Of a DNA stretch of 64,000 nucleotides, positions 12,001 through 27,330 are shown in pieces. The translations under genes and the position numbers were made by a program. Below the pieces are notes generated by a model, which searched no databases, had not been told where the DNA came from, and saw only the letters and a program-made list of their open reading frames with translations. The stretch covers positions 10,216,735 to 10,280,734 of the forward strand of contig NC_037593.1 of assembly GCF_003073045.1 (NCBI RefSeq), read 5' to 3'. Within the stretch, counting starts at the first letter, position 1; every line of letters starts with the position of its first letter. Origin of the DNA: Pomacea canaliculata. Lineage: Eukaryota; Mollusca; Gastropoda; Architaenioglossa; Ampullariidae.

Positions 12001-14541
12001 TAGTGGTGGTGGTGGTGGTGGTGGTGGTGGCGGTGGCGGTGGTGGTGGCGGTGGTGGTGCTGCTGCTGGAGCATGACCAGAAACAATAAATGATATGCAA
12101 GAAGTATCTTGTGTCATGTCTGCTACCAGCTGACAGTGATTGCATACCCATCTTGAACAAGGATGCCCTGACAACTGCTGATGTTTACCAAGGCTCTTCT
12201 CAAGAGCTTCCTGACAACACAAGAATTCTCCTATTAAAAGTCAGCACAATGTAAGAAACAGTACAAATTAAATATAAATTATAAACCAAGAAGTAAACCA
12301 ACAGACAAAAGAAAGAAAAATGCACTAATTGGTTTGTAAATGAAGCAATATACATATTATACTTAGTGGGGTTTTGCTCACAGGACTGACCCCTTTAAAC
12401 AGTAATGATAAACATTATTCCTTCAAATGCCAAGATGTTGGATGGGAGCTGTTTGATTCTTCTTCTTTCCCTATAATGATTTATAAAATCAGCATACTCC
12501 CAAAACAGCAGCTTACAATGTTAAAGAACAACATGAGTGCAATTTTTTTCTTTGTGATCAGGTTAAGTTCATTTCAAAATAATAATTCCCAAAATAATTC
12601 CCAAAACATAAATACATAATTATGCTTAATTTTAAAGATATAAGTCTTCAAACATCGGCATTCTAACCTGTCACTAAGAAATCAGAAGAAAGTTACTATC
12701 CTACACTGAAAAGTTACGTAGTGTATAATATTTGTAACAGCCAGTCCAGCAAATCTATTCATGTCTTTTAGTCAGATAAAGGAACATTACTCAGTTAATA
12801 AAATATAAACACATTTCAAATGTGATTTGCCTAACTCCTGTAATTTTTTTCATTAGATGATTAATTTTCAGCACTTAAATTTTATTTTTTAGTTATAACC
12901 AATTGCAGATAATGACGTTGTGACTACTAAAAATATAGCAACATTAAAAAAATTTATACACATTTATCGATGTAGAAACTTACTTTCTCATTTAGATGCA
13001 TGCAAAATTTACTGTTTACTTACTCGCACATATTCCCTAAGCTTTTCATATGTTTGTCACCCTCACTTAAATTTTATTTTTTAGTTATAACCAATTGCAG
13101 ATAATGACGTTGTGACTACTAAAAATATAGCAACATTAAAAAAATTTATACACATTTATCGATGTAGAAACTTACTTTCTCATTTAGATGCATGCAAAAT
13201 TTACTGTTTACTTACTCGCACATATTCCCTAAGCTTTTCATATGTTTGTCACCCTCAATTTTTAGTTGTTCTGAGCACTCACATCAATGGTACCCTCACA
13301 CTGTCAGATGTTGGATAAGGATATGACTGATAGTGTGTTTCTGACTGGGTCATGATGTTATTTGTAGACCAGAATAGTGTAGATCTTGCAGATCTGGTGC
13401 TTGATCTTTGTTTAAACTTTTTATCAGCAATCGTAGTTGGTTTTAACAGCTTATTCGTTTTGTATACTTGGCACTTCTGTAGGAAGAAAATCTCTTCCCT
13501 TTATTTAAAGTTCAAAACTTGCTTGTACTGTTTGAGTGACTGGATAACAATCCATTGGTGTTTGTAGCCATTATCTTTGGGGACTAAGTTCATGTAAGTG
13601 TCAAAGAAAACATTTAGAAATAGCACACAGTGTCCTGAACTGTTTTCTTTTACTGAGGATTGCATCTTTCCTCTTTGAATTTAGCTCATGCAGACAACAC
13701 TATTTTTAGGAATACTACCCTTTCATCACTTCCTGTTTTCCGGACAAATCCAGGTGTGATTACAAAAAGAAAAAATTAATATTTCTCGTGCTTCTTCATC
13801 ATAAAATACCACCGGAATACGTTTTTGTGATAATTTATGCTCTATTTCCAGTGATTTTTGTTCAGCGCTCAATTTGCCCTTTAAGGCGAAAGGCCTATCT
13901 AGAATCATTATTATACAGAATGTTATAGAATACAACACAAACGAAACACAACTGAATGCACCTTTCCCAAAGACAACATTCAAAAAACTAGTTGACTATG
14001 AAACAGAGACACAAACCTTTTCTGCCATAAGCTGTTGCATCTGCGTTTCCAAACACCTCACTTTTTCCATTGCTTCTGGGTAATGAAATCCCCCCTGTAC
14101 AAACTCCTGAACACGACTGTAGACCTAAACACAAGGGATACAGTTTATTGCTAAATATATTTTCTAGTAACCTACATTTATTTTATGAATCTAAATATGC
14201 AAATGCTTAATTTAAATTAGAATACCTTATGGTAACTGACAATACAAAAAAAATTCAACTGTACCAAAAATAGGATCCTCTGGCACCAACTGGCTAGAGA
14301 CTCAAGTCCAGTAACACGGGTAGCCATTTGACCATAATGTCTTAAGTTGTGCACAGTAGCTTGTAATGATCCCTGCAGCACCTGAAGTCTTCCCACGATA
14401 GTTAGGTATGTTTGTCTGTTTAGATTTCTGTAAGAAACCGATGTCATGACAGTAAATTACAGTTATACATACATTTCCTATATTGATTAAATATTCGGAT
14501 ACTATAACGGTTTTTATATAAAAACTGCAAACCTGTTTCAT
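9003..14541 (-). CDS. PRR11: Proline-rich protein 11
   Basis: Minus-strand exons in order: 14541-14533 (tentative start, MKQ), one ending at 14265 (start 14427 or about 14388), 14124-14017, 12210-11920, 11250-11143, 10510-10413, 9820-9764, 9558-9459 and 9092-9003. From 14265 on, every junction is in phase. Human PRR11 landmarks are present: WCQ, then LETQMQQL; a Cys pair (CSRWVCNHC, like CPSCGQTC in human); a long proline run; [42 protein letters not shown]; and a Ser-rich end. In human, PRR11 is a cell-cycle protein peaking in late S to mitosis. Its neighbour SKA2 is divergently transcribed, as here. The N-terminus is not settled: the phase of the second exon does not fit the MKQ exon unless an internal acceptor is used. 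Confidence 0.85.
12001..12060. repeat. GGT/GGC trinucleotide run inside PRR11 coding exon
   Basis: An almost pure GGT/GGC run of about 18 triplets reads as polyproline on the minus strand inside the 12210-11920 exon. Human PRR11 has a polyproline block in the same place, so the feature is conserved. The near-perfect repeat suggests length variation between individuals. Confidence 0.85.
12872..13255. repeat. Tandem duplication of 192 bp
   Basis: The 192 bp at 12872-13063 recur at 13064-13255 with no difference I can find. It lies in the PRR11 intron between the 12210 and 14017 exons. It is either a very recent duplication or an assembly artefact. Confidence 0.9.
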
Positions 14542-15160
14542 CTTCGACAACTTTGGTCTTCTATTCCCTTTCTGGCCCCCAGAAATTTTTATTTTCCGTC
14601 CAGAATATCAACACATAATGTAGTATAAAGTTCAAGTTAAATTTGTGGATAATTTATATTTAATTTCGTTGCAGTCATTGTGGGCCAGAAGTTGATCTTG
14701 TGAACAGGCACTATATGCAAGTACGGTAATCTTTATTTCACTTTCATCTTTTCATTTTCTGTCATTTTAATTGCTTAGCCAACTTCTCCATCTATGGAGC
14801 TAGCATCTTCGTGATGGAAACCTACGCTTTGCAAAAATCATTATTTGAACACCTGTTGACATGCGTCTGCGCTTTAGAAGCAGATGAGACTCGAAAGCAT
14901 GTTGTTATTGATTTGTTTGAAAAGAGAAAGGCACACACACTATCTATATATACAAGATACATGTTTTCAACTTACTCAGTCATTTTTATGGGACGTGAGT
15001 GATAAAAATGTTTAGTCTCTAAGGAGCACGACTTTTTCCCATTCAAGTTTACTGTGGGTGGAGTTTACAAATAACAGGAAGTGGTTTTGAAGTAAGCGCG
15101 ATTCTTCGACCAATCAAAATCCTTTTAACAACTCACGGAGGTTTCAAATGTATTTACAAA
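14542..15160. promoter_or_regulatory. Bidirectional promoter of PRR11 and SKA2
   Basis: The start codons of PRR11 (minus) and SKA2 (plus) are about 619 bp apart with no gene between. A CCAAT box in the context GACCAATCAAAA sits at 15110-15114, 47 bp before the SKA2 ATG. An ETS-like AGGAAGTG lies near 15077. TTTGAA near 15087 resembles the CHR element of cell-cycle genes. In human this pair shares one NF-Y-dependent promoter; the same logic here is an inference. Confidence 0.6.
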
Positions 15161-18100
15161 ATGGAAGCTGCTGCGGGATTGTTGGAGGCACAGGTACAAA
15201 CCATCCTGTTAAAATAGGGAAAATTGCTAAAAAGTTAATTTTAGTACAGATTAAATGACGGTTAAGAATTATTTAAACAAATTTATCACCGATTATATAA
15301 TAAAACTATAATTTAGTTAAAATCCACATGTAATAAGCAGGAATGACAGTAGTAACACCTTTACATCAGGAAAATACGTCAAAAGGGAAAGTAGAACCAG
15401 AAAGAGGATGATGTAAAGATCAGTTTCTGATCAAGGCCTTTTGAAAGTATCAAGATATAGCTTTATGTATAATTTTTGTAAAGACATAGCTAATTAGTGC
15501 AGCCGTCCAACATGTGAGAACAGTGAACAAGGATAGCAGACACTCCTGACTACATACATACCTCAGTGTAAATTGCGGTATCATATGGAGCATTCATGCA
15601 GTGTTGAAGTTTCTTAGCCACAGAACGTACAAGCTACACACGAATTCATCTTTCTGCCTGTCATATCGAATGAGCCATTTTCTCTTGCATACCTTCAGCA
15701 AAACTCCCTTGTTTGTATTTATATTTGTGTGTGTTAAGTTTATTGAGATTATGTGGAACATCTGTTCATGTTATTTATGTACGTTTTAAAATGAAAATAT
15801 TAAATGTTTCCGATGTGGGTTTTTCCCCACAGTTTCAGAAAGCAGAATCAGACTTAAATTATCTTTCTCGAAAGTTGGAGCTTCGATGTCAAAACTATGC
15901 AGAAGGAGACTGCAGAGTGAGTCTATGTCATGAGTTATATAGACAGATTTCTTGCATATTCGAAGTACACATGCATGTTCTTAGGTGTGCATGAACTTAA
16001 GAATGAAATGTTTAGTTATAAACAATATGTTTGATACCTTCAACATTTTGTGGAGTCACCAAATCAATAATTACTCTTTTTTCCTATCCCACAAGGATGA
16101 TTATTTATTGTGGTGACTGGCTGAATTGCCAACACTTGCTCCTTAATTTTTTAATGTTTCAAACACTTTTTCTCATGAGCTTCTCTCCTTGTGCAGAAAA
16201 ATCCCATGGAGCTTCTTCAGAAGCTTAAGACTGTAAAGGATCAGTACAAATCTTTAGTGCAAGAAGCTGCAGAAATCCAGAAAGCTCAAGCTGTAAGTTC
16301 TGACCATTTAGCTGGACAAAGCTCATTTTCTTAGTGATCACATTACAAACAGTGAAGAAGATTTCAGACAATGATTAACTTTTGTTCTTAAAACATTACT
16401 CAGAACCTTGTTCTAAAGATGAAAATATCTTAGTACACTGGTTATCTAGTATTTTTTTTAGAAAGACTGGTAAAATTCCTTCAAATGTTAAAATGTTCAC
16501 TGTAGCTTCTTGTTGATTTTTTAGGAAGCTATGGATTATTTCCGGATACAGCTACCAATTGTAATGCAGTTACTGCAGGAAATGCAGGCTCAGACACAGA
16601 TGCAGGTCAGCATATATGATTATGGAAGATCATCATTATCATGTGTTTATATGTACTGGAGACTCAAAGGCTGATGTTTGATGATGCAACTCATTTCTTG
16701 TCAGCAGTGAAAGGTTAGGGTGAAATATTCTATCTTGCTAGAGAAAGAGGCATAATAAATCACGTTTATTAATCACAGAAGTCCATGAAATCAAAAGAGA
16801 AAAATTTGAGAAAATTCCATTTATATTTTTAGACATTAATATTTCACCCATCTAGGCAAAACAATCCCCGCAACAGGGTTTGCTTCTAGTTACATATCTT
16901 TAGCTTAGTAATCTTAGAAATTACCTGAAGTAAGCTTGACTGCCTGCTGTGTATGTAGCAGTAAAGGAGGACCCAATGCGTTAATATGTATGTTTTGTAT
17001 GGAGATCATTTTCACCGGGTTGCCAGAGTAATTCCGGAAGTGTCACACCAATATATGCTGATGATTTTTTAATATTTTCATAGCACCGGTGATTCTTGCT
17101 ATCTTTTTTACCAATTCCTGCACTGTGTTATTGACTGCAACTATATGTTTGTTATCAATAATTTGGCAGGGGGGTGAAGGAACTAGAGCGAAAATTGAAG
17201 AGCTTCAGAATCTGCTTGGAGCTGAGCTACCATCAGCAGCATTCCAGCCACAGTCTGGGAAACTAACACCTGTTGACAAAATGCCCACAAGTCCCAGCAA
17301 CCACACATCAATCTCTTGTGTGCAGGAGGCTGACCAAGAAAAATGTGAAGATTCTTGTGATAAAAATGAGGTAGACAATAATCCAGGTAAGTCTTTGTGT
17401 AGAAGTGGGGACAAGGAGTTTATGTTTACCACAGCATTTGCCTTCATTCTCAAAATTCTTTAGCACCTGTATTGTCATTTTGACAAGTGCTTATTATGTC
17501 CTTGTTACTCTTCAGACTCTTGGGATGTTAAGGAACTGGAATAAATATTAGTCTGCTTCTTTGTATTGTGTTACATATGTAGTTAAAGTCACAGACATCT
17601 CTGGATTCTATCAAGAAAAGATTCTAACAAGCTTTAAAATATAATGTATCTTGCCATCTCCAAACTACTGAATACAAAAGCAGTTCTGCAGTATTTAAAT
17701 ATCCTTATTCAGCCCTCTATCTTTGTCTGCATCTTAGAAAAGTAACAAACATGGGTTTCTCTCAAGAGCTTTGTTTTAATCTTCGGCTAGCTGGGGGCAG
17801 TTGTACATGTTATGTATTGATGGAAACAATATTTTTTGTGTACGCATGTGCTTGTGTATCTGCCCGTTTCTGCCTTGTGGAATGTGCGTACACATTCACT
17901 TGCATGTTGCAGTAAAAGAAGATCCTGTAGTTCTGCAGGCTATGATGCGTGCATCTAGCAAGGGATTTGTTGAAGTCAGTTTGGAAGAGTTTGAATCTGT
18001 CTCTGAACTGGTTCGTGGACGTGTCAAGTTGGTGGATGTTAATTCTGTAAGTTTGTGGATGTTAGTTCTGTAACTTGGTGGATGTTAATTCTGTCTGTTG

Positions 18101-19673
18101 GGACTTACAGTCACTTCCTACTCCCCTACCACCCTTTCCTGGTCAAGACAAGAGTGAGTTTATGCTCCTATCTGGCATTCAACTGTTGCATATAATTAGT
18201 AAAATCTCTGTTGCTATTTTCATCATTTTAAAATATTTCAACATTATTTCACCTAATGTTTACAAAGCAAAACAATCTCAAATCGGATAACTCAAATTGA
18301 AGTGCCAGACACATTTTATTTTTAAAAAAAAAAACCTGCATAGTTTTGATAGTTTCATTTATGACAGACTCAGATTATACTTGGCCAGGATTGGTAATTT
18401 TCACCCATCTAAAATTTGTGCTACTGAAAAAGGCACAGTCTGCTTCCTGTAGATCCTGTAGATAAACATACAGACAACAGCACTTTGACCTTTGAATCAA
18501 ATACAGAATTATCCTGGTTTGCTTGCAGACATACAGAACTCTTTGGAAACACTTCAAGGAAGGAAACAACAGGTATCTATATCTCACCTTCATTTATGCT
18601 GAATATCTTAGTGGGCTTGGCATGTATTGACTCAGTTTATCTAAAAACAATTCAGTAATGATACCTTTTTTTTTTTCAATGTACAGTGCTCTTCTCTCGG
18701 TGGCAGACATGCACAAAATGGGTCTCCGTGTTTCAGGAGCCACTGGAAAAGCAAAATTAAAGGTAGGTGTGGATCACCCACCCTTCATCCTGCATTACTG
18801 ACAAAGTGTGAAGAATCTTCTTTTGAAATTGTTTGTTTATACGTAACATAAGTATCTCATCAGTCTTCGCAATTGGTGAACATGATACTTTGAAAGCATT
18901 TTATTTCCTTACTATTTCATTTTTTTTAAACCAAAGTGCTAGGAAGTTATGAAACCAAAGTTTTCTGATAAACCCTCAACAAATTAATCAAATGAATGTG
19001 TTTCACTCGCATACAACATCTGTCTCTTTTTTTTTTTTAATAATGTGCATATGAATCGATGTAAATGCTGTTTTATATGAGCCATGTATGAATGATCAAC
19101 TGAATCATGTCCCTTTGCTTCTTGGCCTTGAAATGGCTTTTTTTGTTGTTTTGTTTTGTTTTTGTTTTTGTTTTTTTGAATTGATATGTTGTGATCTTGG
19201 TTTTCATCTGTTGTTTCATTTTTGTTTGTCAAAGTGACTGTATGAAATCAGTGCAATGTGGTCTATCCTCTCTGCCTCCTATTCATATGGATCTAAGCAG
19301 CTGATGAACAGTTGTATCTACAAATAAAACTTTTTTGAATATCAATTGATCTGCTTTTGTCAGATTAAATAATGACTTATGAGCAGCAGATCTGCACTTT
19401 GAGCTGTAGAACTGTGACTTATCAAAACTTGATCTGAGAAAAGATGCTTCACCACTGCATTTACTAATCATAACACATCATTGTATCCTCTTGCACCTAT
19501 TCCTCCATTGGTCTTCTGGCCCCTTTAAGTTACCATTAGTAGTGTTATTAGCTGCTTTGACAATGCTCTTACGGATGTTGAAGGGCTCATTGAATTGTTT
19601 TGGGTGTTTCTAGGTACTGAGATCACTTAAGCTGATAACCATCTCCTCCAAAGAGGAGGTAAAACTGGTATGA
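15161..19673 (+). CDS. SKA2: Spindle and kinetochore-associated protein 2, long form
   Basis: Nine exons, all in phase: 15161-15193, 15833-15916, 16197-16292, 16525-16605, 17170-17386, 17913-18046, 18529-18572, 18687-18762, 19614-19673 (TGA). The product is 274 residues. The N-terminus (MEA...[16 protein letters not shown]...KNPMELLQKLKTVKDQYKSL) aligns with human SKA2 ([22 protein letters not shown]...KNPVTLLKEL). This is the coiled-coil part that assembles with SKA1 and SKA3 to hold microtubules at kinetochores. Human SKA2 stops at 121 residues. Here a linker (about 99-170) leads to an extra domain (about 171-274) with GFVEVSLEEFESVSELVRGR, SVADMHKMGLRVSG and ITISSKEEVKLV. It resembles the SKA1 winged-helix microtubule-binding domain around EFNSIPQYMKGRLTYDQIN. 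The exon model is solid; the domain match is my reading. Confidence 0.92.
18029..18097. repeat. Triplicated splice-donor segment, 3 x 23 bp
   Basis: Three 23 bp units (18029-18051, 18052-18074, 18075-18097) of the form TTGGTGGATGTTAATTCTGT repeat the end of SKA2 exon 6 and its donor. The first carries GTAAGT, the second GTAACT and the third GTCTGT, so the copies become weaker as donors. Confidence 0.85.
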
Positions 19674-22604
19674 CAAAGAAGCACTGGGTAGTGTTACATT
19701 GTGTTCAACTGTACCAAGGGAAAGTCTCTTGCCATCCTGCTATCAAGAGACCAGAATGGGAAACCAGGTGTTCAGTTAACCACTGGATTAATGTTCAGAC
19801 TCCACAACAAGAACCATATGACATTCTATATTTGTATATATAGATTTAAAAAGTAAATCTTATGATGATTGCCTGAGGCTTGAAACTTCAGGCTTATTAA
19901 TGGCACCTACAGGCTAAAAAGAATCTTGATTGCTTTGTGTACAAGATGGATTTAGTAAAGAAGTTGCTGAAGATATTTACAAACTCATTTTCAGTCTGCA
20001 CTATCTTTTTTGGATGCTTCCACTGAAGCAGATGTTTAAAGATCTGCACTTTTTACTTTCAATATATTTCTCTCCTGAAGTAACACTTTGTAAGGAAGGA
20101 CTTTGGTTCATGCCTGCCTTATTTATTTAAAAATTTTAAGTTTACATTTTTAAAGTTCTTTGATGCAAAAATAAAAGGAAGTCCAACTCATGTGCATTCA
20201 GCATAAAACAGATTGAGTGAAATACTAAGTGCAGGATTTAGTCTCACACTTCTGCAGTTTATAAATTTGTGTTTGCATATAAACTGCACAATAGACCAAC
20301 TCATACTTGTTTTGTAGCATATAAGTGAGTACATCAAGTCAGCCTGACCCACAAGATCTTTGAATCCAATGCTGACAAACAGCTATCCACCAAATCAAGG
20401 ACAAGACTGTATATATTCATGACTGAATGTTTGATCTGTGGTAGCGAAGCAATTTCAGACACAGATGCTTGAAAAAACATCAGTGTATGTTTATTGATGC
20501 TTGAAAAAGAAATGCATGCCAAAAAAAAAAAATATGCTTCATAGATAAATGTAAAGAGATGCAGAGAAAACTGTCGAAAATGTTGCTATTTAAGTTTCTT
20601 GAACAGAAAAAAATGACTTGATTGTTGTAATTAGTATTTAGTACTTTTCACAAGTACAAATAGTTGTATATATATCGTTGTACAGATTTCTAGATGATGT
20701 TTCTAAAAATAAAAAAAATCAGCATAGGAAGCAGTGGTGCAATGTGATGCTACCTTAAATATAGCAAAATTAACTTATCACCATAACCATCCACAAACAT
20801 ACATACTAGTGGATGCACACCCCTCCATAATTTTAGGTATACACACATGCATGCGTCAATTGTGTCCTAAGGAAACTCGTAGCTCATAGTTGTTTCTTTT
20901 CATAAGTAATTTTCTTTTCTTTTTTTTTTTTTTTCGGTATAAACAATAAAGTCACCTAAATGTTCTGATTTTATCTTTTGTCACTCTTATTGCATGTGTT
21001 AACTGCATCTCTAGCCAGAACCACTGGTCTCTTCAACTTTGTTTTTCAGCTCCCCTTGCAAGTCACAGTCAAATAACTGAATGGGGAGCCAAAGGTAGAG
21101 CATGAATTTAAAAGCATGTCAGAGATTTCAATTTTGCTAGCTCCCCTAAACTGAATATGTGTTTGCCTGTTGGATGAAATGTAGGGTTACCTTATGTATG
21201 CAATTTACAATTAAAAGCCACACAAAAATCGACATTCATATGTTACTGGAAATGAAAAGGTTGCTTCAGTCAAACAACAAATATAAACTTCTGTGAGATG
21301 CATTTCCATATTCTAAAAGTGTTGCAGATTTAAAACATTTTTTTTTAAAACCCTGTGATATACAGACAAACCATTGACTTCTATCTGGTTGCACTTGCAT
21401 ACACTCAAACATGCACAAACTGATGCTGGCATACCACACCATCTGGTGTTGGCTTTTGGCTGAATTCCAAGTCCAATGAATCTGTTATCGCATCTAATTC
21501 ACATTTTATAATCTATTTTAATTAGGTTGAAGTTAAAAGTTTTATTTGATACCATCATTTATTATCAACCTTGCCATTTAAAATCTGTCTAGTACTTTGA
21601 CTCTGTTCTGGACTATGTGTATGTATTCTTGCTGAAACAGCCAATTGTTCACATGCACTATTATTATATTTTTGAGTATGGAAATGAGACTCATTTTTTT
21701 GAAGTTTATTACACAAATAAATATCATGTAGACTGGGATGCACTGTAAAATAAATATAAAATTTTCTTGACTGAACATTGAATAATAAATCTTGATGTTT
21801 AGACTTAAAAAAAAACTGTACCCGCATGTTGTTGACAAGAAGCAAATTACATCACTGCTGATTTCAAAATTTCCCTTGTGCTTATACACATGGCTAAAGC
21901 AGTCCAACTACAGCTTAATTAATGTGCCGACTGTTATCTTCCTGCAGTTGGTCTGAAACAGCAAATTTTAAAGCTAGAGATGGAAAGGTTGTACTTCCTA
22001 CAGGGTGTCAACACTATTGGTTTCCATCATACAACTCTTACTAAAGATGTATGGACAGGAGGCAAGTAATGTGTCAGACCAATTTAGCAAATACACTGCC
22101 ACAAATGTAATTCATCAGGCACAAAAGATTCAACAATTCAGTATTCAATTTACAGATAAACTTAATGAAAAAATATCAGCCTTACCTCAATTGCAAAACA
22201 AGGCAATAGAGCTAAGGCTATGATTTTGTTCATTATGTTCTGCTCCACATTGTGAAGCTGTTTTCTCAGTGTAGAAATTCACTCCTGTTTTGCTTAGCAT
22301 TATTTCAGTATCTAATTATGTTCGATTATAAATTTTGAGGCTGTTTGCTCAGTGTAGAAATAATAAATGACTGGAATTCACTCCTGTCTTTTTTAACATA
22401 ATTTCAGGATCTTATTACAACACCTGTCCACACTCTCAGCTGGGTGAACCATAAAACCGCTGAGAATAATTCTGCATCACCCTTCCGTTTACCCCACCTG
22501 TTTTGTTTATATAAATATGTTTTCACATACCATATACTGTTCTCTCCTGTATAAGTGTCATTCATCATCATTATTATTCCACAAAACTGATGTTTGATAA
22601 ACCA
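19674..22604. other. SKA2 3' UTR and convergent intergenic region
   Basis: SKA2 (plus) and RNF215 (minus) converge here. Candidate AATAAA signals for SKA2 lie near 20169 and at 20945-20950. At about 21948-22060 a plus-strand frame reads LKQQILKLEMERLYFLQG and stops. A second frame (22005-22223) reads EASNVSDQFSKYTATNVIHQ. Neither could be tied to a gene; they may be a decayed exon or transposon remnant. Confidence 0.4.
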
Positions 22605-27058
<4,454 letters not shown>

Positions 27059-27330
27059 GTCTATGCATACTACTTTTTGCTGTTTCTAATTGAAAAAGAG
27101 TGCCATAAACGAAGCTAAAATCTTCATTTTGTGCTTGGCTTTAGTAATTTAGCTTTCTGCACTAATAAAAACCGTGCGTATGCATGCGAGTGAATGCAAA
27201 GTATTGTCGCAACTACACTGCATGCAACGGTAGTTTTCACAAGACTTAGCAAAGCTAGCAGCAGAACCAGGGGATATAACTCTCATGTAGTGGCCAAATA
27301 TAGTCACCTTGCAGCATCAAGAGGATTAAA
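27059..27330. promoter_or_regulatory. Bidirectional promoter of RNF215 and ERAL1
   Basis: Only 272 bp separate the divergent RNF215 and ERAL1 start codons. No ORF or repeat fills the gap, so the two genes almost certainly share one promoter region. No TATA box is placed clearly for either gene. Confidence 0.55.

Noticed and set aside
14302-14550. An 82-codon minus-strand frame starting MSKMKQ
   Set aside because: It reads through the first PRR11 intron; downstream exons fit a different frame of the 14265-14427 exon.
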